A stretch of 64,000 nucleotides of DNA. It comes from Iamia sp. SCSIO 61187 (GTDB lineage Bacteria > Actinomycetota > Acidimicrobiia > Acidimicrobiales > Iamiaceae). The translations under genes were made by a program, and so were the position numbers. The first letter of the stretch is position 1, and each line of letters opens with the position of its first letter. Shown here piece by piece: positions 53,363 through 63,179 of the stretch. The notes beneath the pieces are model-generated. The model worked only from the letters and a program-made list of their open reading frames with translations, had not been told where the DNA came from and ran no database searches. The stretch spans positions 2,918,001-2,982,000 of the forward strand of contig NZ_CP050948.1 in NCBI RefSeq assembly GCF_019443745.1, read 5' to 3'.

Positions 53363-55546
53363 TCAGGTCACCCGGCTGGCGTACTCGGCGCTGGACTGGA
53401 AGCCGGTGATGACGCGGACGGTGCCCCGGGCGTTGGCCTGGTCGACCCAGTAGCGGAAGCCAGCCAGGTCCGGTACGCGGTCGAGCATGCCGAGGTAGAC
53501 GAGGGTCACGGTGACCTCTGACGCCTGCGCGGCGACCGCTGACGCCAGCTCGGAGCGGGAGACCAGCCAGGATCCCCGGCTCTGCCCGCGGGCCAGAGCC
53601 GCTTCGCCGTCGCGTTGCTCGGCCGCCGTCGGGGCTCGACCCCACAGGTTCCGGTACGTGTCGGCGACGAACGCGCCGTCGGTCTTGGCCTGAACGGCGG
53701 GATCGGCGACCACTTGGTCAGCGATGGCCGACAGGGGCGTTCCGGCCCGTCGGGATGCCACCTGTTGCCGGAAGGTGGTGGTGTTCGCCGGCGGTCGGCC
53801 GAAGGTGCCGAGGTGCAGTCGAACGACCGGCCCGAGGACCGCCGCGAACTCGGCCGAACCGATGAGCTGGCGGATCAGCTCGGCGCCGGCGAGGCCAGTG
53901 TTCATGCGGTGGGTCCAGTACCAGGCACCTGCGGCCTCGGGCTCCCGGCGCAGGATGTCGCGGTACTGCTGGAGCACGAACCGACGGGCGCACCGCAGGG
54001 GCCGCCACGGCGCCGCACCTCGGAAGACCTCGCCTCGCCGGTCGGCGGTGCGCTTGAACATCGGCCAGTCGGCCCGGCAAAGAGGCTGACCGGTTGTGAA
54101 CAGCATGAGACGGGTGACGTCGCCGGCCCGCGGCGGACCGGCGCTGCGCAGGCTCACCCCTTGGACGGCGATGACCGTGCGCCCACCGACGTCGGCAATG
54201 GTAGGGGTCGCAGCCGGTTGGAGAACGGGCCCGGGGAGGCCGACGCTGGCCTTGACGGCGCCCGTCTTGCCGTCGAACGCCATGAGCTCTTGATGGAGCG
54301 CAGCGACGACCTCTTGCACGCCGTCGTCGTCGAGGTCAGCAACGACCACCCCACCGTGAGCGCCGACGCCAGCTCCGCATCCCCCGCTGTTGGCGCATGC
54401 GTTGTACCGGGTCGTCCCGTCGCGGCGACGCACCGAGACCCGTCCGCCCTCGGACCCGAACGCGACCTCGACCTGTCCGTCGCCCTCGATGTCAGCGAGA
54501 GCTGGGCCGTTCGAGACCTGCCCATTCGTCGTCACCGGCCAGCCCGGGAGGTTGCGTCGGGTCGCTGCCGAGAAGGCATACACCCTCTGGGTCTGCGCTG
54601 TGGTCGGAAAGTTGTTGCCGGTGCCGACGACGATGTCCACCTTGCCATCGCCATTGACGTCGCCCAGGGCGGGGGTCGACCACACCGTCTGGCCGGGCAC
54701 CGAGTACGGGTAGCCGCTGTAGGTCCGCCAAGAGCCGCTGGCCCGGGTGAACGCCCACACGAGCCCACCGCCAGGGACGCCGAGCGGGTTCCCGGCCCAG
54801 ATGTCGCCGCCGACCACCACCTCGGGACGCCTGTCGCCGTCGATGTCACCGACGGCCGGGCTGGACCACACTGTGTCCTCGACGTACATCCGGAAGATCT
54901 GGGACCCAGTCGCCGTCCATGCGTAGATGGTGTGGTCGTAGCTGCTCGCCACGATGTCCGGCTGGCCATCGCCAGTGATGTCAGCCACCGCAGGCGTTCC
55001 AAAGAACCCGTCGGGCCGGCAGTCCTGTCCCGCCGGGCAGTGCAGCGGGGCCCCCTGCCGGACGGTCAGGTGGACCGACCCGGTCGGCCCGTCGAGGACG
55101 ACGACGCGACCGTCCATAGTCCCGACTACGACATCAGGTGCGCCGCTCCCACGAAGCTGGCGCACGACCGGCGAGGACTGGATCGCGGTCCGTCCCAGGT
55201 CCCGCTTCCACAGCACGCTCATGTCGGTCGACCGGTAGGCAGTGACGAAACCGTCGAGCGAGGCGCTGATGACCTCGGGCGTCGCATCGCCGGTCACATC
55301 TGCGATCGCCGGCGACGAGAAGTGCTCCCACACAGGTCCTGAACCCGGGTAGACGCCTCGCAGGACGGTATCGACGGTGCGCTCGTGACGCAGACCGAGG
55401 GCCTGAGCTGCCACCTGGGCGGTCGTCGGTCCGGCCCCCTCGAGCGGCCCGGTCGCACTCGCCGGTGCCAGGTGCATTGCGCAGACAACGGCCAGGAGCC
55501 CGACGAGGGCCGCCGCCCGGGTCGCTCGAGGTTTCGTGGTCGTCAT
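53363..55546 (-). CDS. Secreted FG-GAP/VCBS repeat protein with DUF4214 domains
   Basis: A 727-residue exported protein. Residues 1-31 are a signal peptide ending ASATG. Residues about 70-480 contain at least six VCBS/FG-GAP calcium-binding turns (ADVTGDATPEV, ADITGDGQPDIV, GDIDGDRRPEVVV, GDVNGDGKVDIVVG, ADIEGDGQVEVAFG, ADLDDDGVQEVV), predicted to form a propeller. The C-terminal ~210 residues carry two DUF4214 units (YRDILRREPEAAGAWYWTHR, YRNLWGRAPTAAEQRDGEAA). It probably binds a surface or polysaccharide outside the cell. It overlaps the small gene upstream by four bases. Confidence 0.85.
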   Translation of the reverse strand: MTTTKPRATRAAALVGLLAVVCAMHLAPASATGPLEGAGPTTAQVAAQALGLRHERTVDTVLRGVYPGSGPVWEHFSSPAIADVTGDATPEVISASLDGFVTAYRSTDMSVLWKRDLGRTAIQSSPVVRQLRGSGAPDVVVGTMDGRVVVLDGPTGSVHLTVRQGAPLHCPAGQDCRPDGFFGTPAVADITGDGQPDIVASSYDHTIYAWTATGSQIFRMYVEDTVWSSPAVGDIDGDRRPEVVVGGDIWAGNPLGVPGGGLVWAFTRASGSWRTYSGYPYSVPGQTVWSTPALGDVNGDGKVDIVVGTGNNFPTTAQTQRVYAFSAATRRNLPGWPVTTNGQVSNGPALADIEGDGQVEVAFGSEGGRVSVRRRDGTTRYNACANSGGCGAGVGAHGGVVVADLDDDGVQEVVAALHQELMAFDGKTGAVKASVGLPGPVLQPAATPTIADVGGRTVIAVQGVSLRSAGPPRAGDVTRLMLFTTGQPLCRADWPMFKRTADRRGEVFRGAAPWRPLRCARRFVLQQYRDILRREPEAAGAWYWTHRMNTGLAGAELIRQLIGSAEFAAVLGPVVRLHLGTFGRPPANTTTFRQQVASRRAGTPLSAIADQVVADPAVQAKTDGAFVADTYRNLWGRAPTAAEQRDGEAALARGQSRGSWLVSRSELASAVAAQASEVTVTLVYLGMLDRVPDLAGFRYWVDQANARGTVRVITGFQSSAEYASRVT

Positions 55547-55791
55547 CGGAACAGAGATCGGAGCGACGGGTAGAGGACGCCAGCAGCGGTGGCCCAGTCG
55601 TAGACGCTGCCGCCGGTGCCGGCGGTCTCCACGAACACTCGGCGTAGGCCCTCGATGTCAGCCGGGGCCGTCGGTGAACCGATGACTTGGACCACGGCGG
55701 CGAGCAGGTCGAGGTTCCGACGCACCCGGTGCGTGTTGTCCAGGGCCGGGCCGATGACGACCACCCGATATGCCGCGCTCCGCCGACGCAT
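55543..55791 (-). CDS. Small hypothetical protein upstream of FG-GAP gene
   Basis: An 82-residue soluble protein with no recognised domain (RVVVIGPALDNTHRVRRNLD, GGSVYDWATAAGVLYPSLRS). ATG 55791 to a stop that overlaps the start of the secreted protein gene (ATGA), suggesting translational coupling. The function is unknown. Confidence 0.55.
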   Translation of the reverse strand: MRRRSAAYRVVVIGPALDNTHRVRRNLDLLAAVVQVIGSPTAPADIEGLRRVFVETAGTGGSVYDWATAAGVLYPSLRSLFR

Positions 55792-55960
55792 GGCCCCTCC
55801 CCCTGCTCGGAGGTTGCGACCCTACGGGGCGGGCTACCGAGGGTCAACAGCCGAGACCGAACACCGCCGACACCGTTGCTCGAGGTCCTGGGGGACTGCC
55901 GCGCGTGGAGGTGACATCTGATCTGTGGTGCCGGAAGGTGCCGCTGGAAGGATGTTCACC

Positions 55961-56254
55961 ATGCCCAGGCCCTATCCGAAGGAGTTCCGCGAGGACGTGA
56001 TCCGGGTGGCCCGCAGCCGTGAGGACGGTGTCCGGATCAAGGATATCGCTGCGGACTTCGGGATCTCGGAGTCGTGCTTGCAGAACTGGTTGACCCAGGC
56101 CGACCGCGACGACGGGGTCCGCCCTGGCCCGTCGAGCGAGGACCATGCCGAGAACCGCGAGCTGCGCCGCCGGCTCCGACTCCTCGAGCAGGAGAACGAG
56201 GTGCTGCGCCGGGCGGCGGCGTATCTGTCCCAGGCGAACCTGCCGGGAAAATGA
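55961..56254 (+). CDS. IS3 transposase OrfA
   Basis: 97 residues: the HTH part MPRPYPKEFREDVIRVARS and IKDIAADFGISESCLQNWL, then a leucine-zipper-like RRRLRLLEQENEVLRRAAAY. The end GGGAAAATGA overlaps the orfB start and contains an A-rich slippery run for -1 frameshifting. ATG 55952 is an alternative start. Confidence 0.93.
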   Translation: MPRPYPKEFREDVIRVARSREDGVRIKDIAADFGISESCLQNWLTQADRDDGVRPGPSSEDHAENRELRRRLRLLEQENEVLRRAAAYLSQANLPGK

Positions 56255-57129
56255 GGTTCCCGCTCGTCCGTGACCTTGCTGTTGACGGGGTTCCCGTCAC
56301 GGTGACGTGCCGGGTCCTCAAGCTGTGCCGCCAGCAGTACTACCGCTGGCTCGACCAGCCCGTCGGCGACGCTGAGCTCGACGAGGCGTGGCTGACCAAC
56401 GCCATCTTCGACGCCCATGTCGATGACCCCGAGTTCGGCTACCGGTTTCTCGCCGATGAGGTCCGAGCCGCCGGCTTCGAGGTCTCGGACCGGGTCGTGT
56501 GGCGGATCTGCCGGGACAACCGCTGGTGGTCCCGGTTCGGCAAGCCCAAGCGTTCCAAGGGCTCCAAGCCCGGCACGCCGGCTCACGACGACCTGGTCCG
56601 GCGGTGCTTCACCGCCGCTCGCCCGAACGAGCTGTGGGTCACCGACATCACCGAGCACCCCACCGGCGAGGGGAAGCTCTACCTGTGCGCCATCAAGGAC
56701 CTGTGGTCCAACCGGATCGTCGGCTGGGCCATCGACTCCCGCATGAAGGCCCGCCTCGTCGTCGCCGCCATCGAGATGGCCGTCGCCCGCCGCGACGGCG
56801 ACGTGGCCGGATGCATCGTCCATTCGGACAGGGGGTCGCAGTTCCGCGCTCGGAAGGTGCACCGGGCCCTGGCCCGTCACGGCCTGGTCGGCTCCATGGG
56901 CCAAGTCGGCGCCGCCGGCGACAACGCCGCCATGGAGTCCTTCTTCGCCCTGCTCCAGAACAACGTCCTCGACCGCCAGCGCTGGGCGACCCGCGACGAG
57001 CTGCGCATCGCCATCATCACCTGGATCGAACGCACCTACCACCAGCGACGACGCCAACCCGCTCTCGGCCGATTGACCCCCCTCGAGTACGAGACCACCA
57101 TGACCCCACAGACGGCCACCGCCGCCTGA
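56251..57129 (+). CDS. IS3 transposase OrfB
   Basis: 292 residues, intact integrase-core transposase: DDE in LWVTDITEHPTGEGKLYL, VHSDRGSQFRA and ESFFALLQNNVLD. ATG 56251 overlaps the orfA stop (ATGA); frameshifted OrfAB is the expected active protein. Confidence 0.95.
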   Translation: MRFPLVRDLAVDGVPVTVTCRVLKLCRQQYYRWLDQPVGDAELDEAWLTNAIFDAHVDDPEFGYRFLADEVRAAGFEVSDRVVWRICRDNRWWSRFGKPKRSKGSKPGTPAHDDLVRRCFTAARPNELWVTDITEHPTGEGKLYLCAIKDLWSNRIVGWAIDSRMKARLVVAAIEMAVARRDGDVAGCIVHSDRGSQFRARKVHRALARHGLVGSMGQVGAAGDNAAMESFFALLQNNVLDRQRWATRDELRIAIITWIERTYHQRRRQPALGRLTPLEYETTMTPQTATAA

Positions 57130-57415
57130 CCCCACCTGTCACCTCAGCGCGCGGCAGTCCCTGGCGTTCGCCGATCGGGGCTAGACGCATCGCCAGTTCC
57201 GGTCGATGACCAGCTGGCGACGTTGCAGCCGGGTCTTCGTTGTCGCCGACCCCCGTGCCTCTGAACCACCTCGTCCATGGCGCCGACTCGACGATGGGCT
57301 CGGCACGGGACCAGAAGCACTGTTGTGTTGTCGGCCGGGGCGGCCATGGGTGCCGAGTTCGTAGTGGCCGCGTCGGTTGTCGTGTAGGTTTGCGCCGGGA
57401 TCTTGGGGGGTGTTG

Positions 57416-58897
57416 ATGCGCCGGTTGTGCGTTGTTGTGGCCGTTGCGGTGTTGGTGGCGGGTGTTGGTGTGGTTGGAGTGGGTGGGCCGGGTGTGGGTG
57501 CGCAGGAGGCGTCGGGGTCGTCGTTGGTGGAGGTGGCGTCGATCCCTCGGGGGCCGGGCCGGTTTGTCGATGCGGCGTACCGGGATCTGTTGGGTCGCTC
57601 CTCGGAGCCGGCGGGCCGGGAGTTCTGGGTGGGCCGGTTGGCGTCGGGGGTGACGCGCACGTGGGTCACCTTCCAGATGGCGCACGGCTCAGAGTGGACG
57701 CGGCGGGTGGTGCGGCAGAAGTTCGTCGAGGTGGTCGGCCGCGAGCCGTCCTCGGCGGAGCTGGCGGCGTGGTTGGACCCGTTGCGGCAGCGTCGGACGC
57801 GGGTGGCGGACCTGGTGGCGTTCCTGTATGGGTCCTCGACGTTCTATGCCCAGGTAGGTGGGAGTGGGGGGGCGTGGGTGGACGCGGCGTTCCAGCGGCT
57901 GCTGTTCCGAGCGCCCACCGCCACGGAACGCACGGCGGCGTTGGGTCGCATCGCCGGGGGGAATCGGCGCGCTGAGGCGTTGCGGATGGTGTTGTCGGTG
58001 GAAGCCAACGGGTACCGGGTCGATGACCTTTACCGGTTGTTGTTGGGCCGGGCGGCAGAGCCGGGCGGCAGGGAGTTCTGGGCGGGCAGGTTGGTCAACG
58101 GTGACGACCTGCGGTTGGCGGCGCAGCTGGCCGGCAGCAACGAGTACGAGGCCACGTCGCAGACGCGGATCGTCGAGGGGACCATCGAAAAGCCCGCCAC
58201 CACCGCCATTGCGGCCCCCGGCCAGGTGAGGGACCTGGTCGACGGGGACCCGGCCGATCCGCCGGTGGTCGGCGACACCGCCATTGCAGTCCTCGACGCT
58301 GCGGCGGTGGCTCCGGGGGCGACACATGTGTCGATCCCCGTCTCTCCGGAGAGCCCGGACGGGTTCATGGGGGCGGTGACGTCTCGGGTGGTGTCGGGGG
58401 CGTCGGTGACGGTGGGGTTGCGGCGCACCCCGTTGGAGGAGGTGTTCCCGTCAGCGGACTTCTCTGGGACGATCGACCTGCCCCAGCCCGTCGATGGCGG
58501 CACCGTCGCGGCGAGCAGCACCGGTGATAGCCCGCGTCCCATGCGGTCGGCGTGCAGTGGGTCGGGGAACTCGTTCAAGTTCAACGCCAAAGCCGGTGTC
58601 CGTGTCGAAGTGGTGGGCAAGTGGAGCCCCGCCGGTGAGAAGAAGCTGCGCTTCGTGGCCACGGGCAGCATCGGCGGCAGCGTCGACATCTTGTTGGGGG
58701 CCAGTTTCTCCTGCGAGCTGCCGGCCCGGGGATGGACGATCCCTTTCGCCATCGGTCCCGTCCCGTTCACCGCTGATGTCAAGCCGTTGTTGCGCATCGA
58801 CGGTGAGATCGGCGCCCGCATCACCGGATCCATCTCCTACGGGTGCACCGTCGGCGCCGAGTGGCGCAACGGCCAGGTCCAGAATCTGACCGGGTGC
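57416..58897 (+). pseudogene. DUF4214/propeller secreted protein gene, 5' part (split by IS256)
   Basis: First 494 residues of a secreted protein. A signal peptide (MRRLCVVVAVAVLVAGVGV, cleavage near GAQ), then DUF4214 units (YRDLLGRSSEPAGREFWVGR, YRLLLGRAAEPGGREFWAGR) and a beta-rich domain with paired cysteines. ATG 57416 has TTGGGGGG upstream. The IS256 element begins at 58898. Joining to 60347-62149 gives 3285 bases, an uninterrupted 1094-residue frame. As it stands a truncated product of about 500 residues ends at 58921. Confidence 0.88.
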
Positions 58898-60338
58898 GGG
58901 CCTGTCAGATGGTCTGTGTAGGAGCTCCTCTTCCATGAGGTAGTGAACGTGTCCATGACCGATGACGAGGTCGAGCGGTCGGCTGAGCGGGCTGCTGTGC
59001 AGCAGCTCGTCGATGCCGGACTGCTCGACGATCTGATGTCCCGGGTTGATGCCGGGGAGGTGCAGCTGACCGGCGAGGGCGGCTTCTTGCCCGAGATGAT
59101 CAAGGCCGTCCTCGAACGGGGTCTGGCCGCTGAGCTGACCGGCCATCTCGGCTACGAGCGGGGCGACCCGGCCGGACGGGGGTCGGGGAACTCGCGCAAC
59201 GGCTCCACGCCGAAGACGGTGGCGACCGAGGTCGGCGATGTCGATCTGGCCACGCCCCGGGACCGGCTCGGGACCTTCGAACCCCGGCTGGTCCCGAAGG
59301 GCGCCCGGCGGACCGGGGGCCTCGACGAGATGATCATCTCGCTCTACGCCGGCGGCATGACCATCCGCGACATCGGCGCTCACCTGGCCCGGACGCTGGG
59401 CACCGAGCTGAGCCACGAGACGATCTCGAAGATCACCGACGCCGTGCTCGAGGAGGTCAAGGCCTGGCAGAGCAGGCCGCTCGAGGAGCTCTACCCGGTG
59501 ATCTACCTCGACGCTCTGGTGGTCAAGGTCCGAGACGGCCATCAGGTCCGCAACAAGGCCGCCCACATCGCCGTCGGCGTCGATCTCGACGGCATCAAGC
59601 ACGTGCTGGGGATCTGGGTCCAGGCCAACGAAGGGGCCAAGTTCTGGGCGGCGGTCTGCGCCGAGCTGGCCAACAGGGGCGTCCGAGACGTCCTCATCGT
59701 CTGCTGCGACGGGCTCACCGGGTTCCCCGAGGCCATCGAGGCGACCTGGCCCCAGGCCACCGTGCAGACCTGCGTCGTGCACCTCATCCGGGCCTCGATG
59801 CGCTTCGTGTCCTACAAGGACCGCCGAGCCGTCGCCGCTGCGCTCAAGCTCGTCTACACCGCCCCCAACGCCGAGGTCGCCGAGGCCGCCTTGCTCGAGT
59901 TCGCCGAGTCAGACCTCGGTCAGCGCTACCCGGCCACGGTCTCGACCTGGACCGCCGCGTGGGAGCGGTTCATCCCGTTCCTCGAGTTCCCGCCGGCGCT
60001 GCGCAAGGTGATCTACACGACCAACACGATCGAGTCGCTGAACTACCAGCTCCGCAAGATCATCAAGAACCGCGGTCACTTCCCCAACGACGACGCCGTC
60101 GTGAAGCTCCTCTGGCTCGCCATCCGAGACATCGAAGACAAGCGGGCCCGCCAACGCGCCGCCGAAGCCGGCAAGGCCCGCAACAAGCGCACCGCCCCCG
60201 GCCACCTGGTCGAAGGCGCCGCCACCCACGGATGGCGACCCGCCCTCGGCGCCCTCACCATCGCCTACCCCGACCGCCTCGCCGGCCGGATCTGACCCCC
60301 CAACCACGAGCTGCTTACACAGAAGTCTTGACAGGCCC
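58898..60338. mobile_element. IS256 family element
   Basis: 1441 bases with inverted repeats starting GGGCCTGTCA. It is flanked by an exact eight-base direct repeat CCGGGTGC (58890-58897, 60339-60346), as expected for the family. It carries one intact transposase. It interrupts the DUF4214/propeller gene. Confidence 0.95.
58955..60295 (+). CDS. IS256 family transposase
   Basis: A 446-residue mutator-type transposase, full length: GLAAELTGHLGYERGDPAGR, DDE residues in YLDALVVKVRDGHQV, CCDGLTGFPEAI and TTNTIESLNYQLRK. A GTG at 58943 gives a longer alternative start. Likely active. Confidence 0.95.
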   Translation: MTDDEVERSAERAAVQQLVDAGLLDDLMSRVDAGEVQLTGEGGFLPEMIKAVLERGLAAELTGHLGYERGDPAGRGSGNSRNGSTPKTVATEVGDVDLATPRDRLGTFEPRLVPKGARRTGGLDEMIISLYAGGMTIRDIGAHLARTLGTELSHETISKITDAVLEEVKAWQSRPLEELYPVIYLDALVVKVRDGHQVRNKAAHIAVGVDLDGIKHVLGIWVQANEGAKFWAAVCAELANRGVRDVLIVCCDGLTGFPEAIEATWPQATVQTCVVHLIRASMRFVSYKDRRAVAAALKLVYTAPNAEVAEAALLEFAESDLGQRYPATVSTWTAAWERFIPFLEFPPALRKVIYTTNTIESLNYQLRKIIKNRGHFPNDDAVVKLLWLAIRDIEDKRARQRAAEAGKARNKRTAPGHLVEGAATHGWRPALGALTIAYPDRLAGRI

Positions 60339-60346
60339 CCGGGTGC

Positions 60347-62149
60347 CGCCGCGAGACCGCCACCTCGACCTTCACTCCCGCCTTGGCCCAAGGCAAGCTC
60401 ACCGCCACCTTGGGCGTCGAGATGTCGGTCAAGGTCGCCGGCGTCCTCGGCTTCGCCCTGGACGCCGGGGCCGTCGTCACCGGCACCGTCGCGCCCCTGG
60501 CCACCCCCTGGTGGACCGTCACCGGGGCCGCCACCGCCGGGTTCAGCCTCGTCGCCGACGTCTGGCTGCTCTCGGTCCGCATCGAGCTGGCCCGCTACAG
60601 ATGCTGCAACTTCACCATCGCCACCGCCCAATCAGGACCCCCGCCCGCGCCGCTGCTGGCCATCAACACCTCCACCCTTCCCCCCGGGACCGTCGGCTCC
60701 CCCTACACCGCGACGGCCACCGCCACCGGCGGCATCACCCCCTACCGCTGGACCGTCACCGGCCTCCCCGCCCCACTCACCATCAACTCCGCCACCGGAG
60801 CCATCACCGGCACCCCCACCACCCCGACCACTGCGACGGTCACTATCCGCGTCACCGACGCCGCCGGCACCACCACCACCCGCACCGCCACCCTCACCAT
60901 CACCACCACCCCCCCACCCGGCACTGACTTTGCGACCACCCGGGTCTCGGTCGCCTCCAACGGCACCCAAGCCAATAATGGCTCCTACGGGCCGGTGATC
61001 AGCGACGACGGCCGCTACATCACCTACTCCTCCCTAGCGTCGAACCTCGTCACCGGCGACACCAACGGTTCCTACGACATCTTTGTGTTCGACCGGACCA
61101 CATCAGCGACCACCCGGGTCTCGGTTGCCTCCAACGGCACCCAAGCCAACAGCGATTCCTACGAGCCGGTGATCAGCGACGACGGCCGCTACATCACCTA
61201 CTGGTCCCTAGCGTCGAACCTCGTCACCGGCGACACCAACGGTGTCTACGACATCTTCGTGTTCGACCGGACCACATCAGCGACCACCCGGGTCTCGGTT
61301 GCCTCCAACGGCACCCAAGCCAACGGCGAGTCCACGCATCCGACGGTCAGCAGCGACGGCCGCTACATCACCTACACCTCCTCTGCGTCGAACCTTGTCA
61401 CCGGCGACACCAACGGCTTCTACGACGCCTTTGTGTTCGACCGGACCACATCAGCGACCACCCGGGTCTCGGTTGCCTCCAACGGCACCCAAGCCAACAG
61501 CGACTCCCTCCCGCCGGCGATCAGCGGCGACGGCCGCCACATCACCTACACCTCCTCTGCGTCGAACCTTGTCACCGGCGACACCAACGGTGTCTACGAC
61601 ATCTTCGTGTTCGACCGGACCACATCAGCGACCACCCGGGTCTCGGTTGCCTCCAACGGCACCCAAGCCAACGACGAGTCCTCCGTCCAGGCGATCAGCA
61701 GAGATGGCCGCTACATCACCTACAACTCCTTTGCGTCGAACCTTGTCACCGGCGACACCAACAACACCTCCGACATCTTCGTGTTCGACCGGACAACATC
61801 AGCGACCACCCGGGTCTCGGTCGCCTCCGACGGCACCCAAGCCAACAGCGATTCCCAGCGCCCAGCGATCAGCAGAGACGGCCGCTACATCACCTACACC
61901 TCCTCTGCGTCGAACCTCATCCCCGGCGACACCAACAACATCTACGACACCTTTGTGTTCGACCGGACCACATCAGCGACCACCCGGGTCTCGGTCGCCT
62001 CCGACGGCACCCAAGCCAACAGCAACTCCTCCCGCCCGGCGATCAGCGGCGACGGCCGCTACATCACCTACGGCTCGGCGGCGTCGAACCTTGTCACCGG
62101 CGATACCAACGGCCAGCCCGACATCTTTGTGTTCGAGAGTTCGGGCTGA
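60347..62149 (+). pseudogene. DUF4214/propeller secreted protein gene, 3' part
   Basis: Continuation of 57416-58897 after the IS256, in the same frame. It completes the middle beta-rich domain (KLTATLGVEMSVKVAGVLGF), then a putative-Ig-like domain with NTSTLPPGTVGSPYTATATA and NSATGAITGTPTTPTTATVT, then seven tandem TolB-like repeats to the stop at 62147-62149. Without a signal peptide it cannot be exported on its own. Confidence 0.85.
60932..62149 (+). repeat. Seven tandem 174-base repeats (58-residue propeller blades)
   Basis: The sequence CGGGTCTCGG recurs at 60941, 61115, 61289, 61463, 61637, 61811 and 61985, exactly 174 bases apart. Each unit encodes ATTRVSVASNGTQAN, a variable stretch, DGRYITYTSSASNLVTGDTN and DIFVFDRTTS. 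Seven TolB/PD40-like units suggest one closed seven-bladed beta-propeller. The near identity at DNA level points to recent amplification or conversion. Confidence 0.93.
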
Positions 62150-63179
62150 CTAGCCCATACGAGCTGCTGAACCGCCCTGAGGGTTCGTCGGAGGCTCCTG
62201 ACCTTGAAAAACGTGGATGGAGTCATGCCACACGAGCGTACGGTCGGGCGTGTTGCCGACGCGTCGGGAGTCGCCGGAGGAGAAAGCTCAAGCCGTGCGG
62301 TCGGTGCTTCAGATGCGACCGAGCTGGGGATGGCGCACGCCTGCATTCAGTGGGTCGCGACGCGCGACAGTTCGGGGCGAGGTCGAGTGATCGCACAAGG
62401 TAGAGCTTTCCCTCGCCGGTGGGGTGCTCGGTGATGTCGGTGACCCACAGCCCGTTCGCCGGTGATAGGGCATCAGCGAGCCCGGTCGTTGATCACCTAC
62501 GGGCCCACGACCCCCCGGGGGGTTTCCCGTAACGGCCTTGCACCCGGTCGCAGCCCTCGCCCAGGCGGCGCATCCACGGATCCGAACGCGAAGGTTCCGA
62601 GTCCGCGATGGGTCAGGCGGGACCGGGATCTGGGCCTTACGTCAGAAGGACAGGCGGCATGGCCGAGTCAGCCGACAGACTCTCGTCGACCAATCGGGAG
62701 CCGGTCGGCTGCCTCGATGCTTGTTGCATGACAACAGGGTCCGTGTCGATGTGCGACGACTCGTTCGAGGGCTGCCGACAGAACCATGCGAACCCTTGCC
62801 CTGCAACCCGCAGGGGCTGGCGGTGACTGCCCGTTCCCAATGAGACGGCGCGATCTTCCCACCGCAGCCGCCTCGGACCCGCCCGGCGGGCCGGGCTCTT
62901 TGACGTTCAGGATCGCACCTACGACGGCGCCCCGTCAGGTGCGCCATCGTCCCGAGCGTGGGAGTGGACGGTCGACGACTACAGGGAGCAGATCAGCCCA
63001 CTCCCCCACGTGCGCCCGCCCCACATGCGCCTGGGCACCAACCTCGCACCGGCCCAGATCGCGCCGCCCGGGCGTCTGAACTGACGCTCACCGCCGGCCT
63101 GCGAAGGGATTAAGTCACCATCGCGCAGATGGCAACCCGCCCTCGACGGGAACAAGCAACCGTAGGCTGCGATACAGAC
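62150..63179. other. About 1 kb without an intact gene
   Basis: Only short frames on both strands. It contains a fragment of an IS3 orfB (62399-62460). Near 62164 TGAACCGCCCTGAG resembles an IS3 terminal repeat. A CCCCCCGGGGGG palindrome lies near 62511. It looks like decayed mobile DNA. Confidence 0.5.
62399..62460 (-). pseudogene. Fragment of IS3 orfB
   Basis: The minus strand encodes LWVTDITEHPTGEGKLY, identical to the catalytic strand of the orfB at 56251-57129 (56630 region). Only about 60 bases remain and both flanks are unrelated to the element. Confidence 0.75.

Larger units (their letters stand above)
55892..57161. mobile_element. IS3 family element (second, different subgroup)
   Basis: 1270 bases with inverted repeats of about 29 bases starting GGGACTGCCGCGCG, differing at four positions. 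Flanked by the direct repeat TGG (55889-55891, 57162-57164). It carries orfA and orfB on the plus strand and appears intact. It lies between two DUF4214 genes without breaking either. A small piece of a relative is at 62399-62460. Confidence 0.92.

Noticed and set aside
60932-62149. Regular repeats considered as a CRISPR array.
   Set aside because: The repeats are 174 bases, coding and in frame, with no spacer pattern.
62160-62440. Short plus-strand frame starting at 62204, considered as an IS3 orfA remnant.
   Set aside because: No HTH pattern could be recognised; only the nearby TGAACCGCCC end and the orfB fragment are suggestive.
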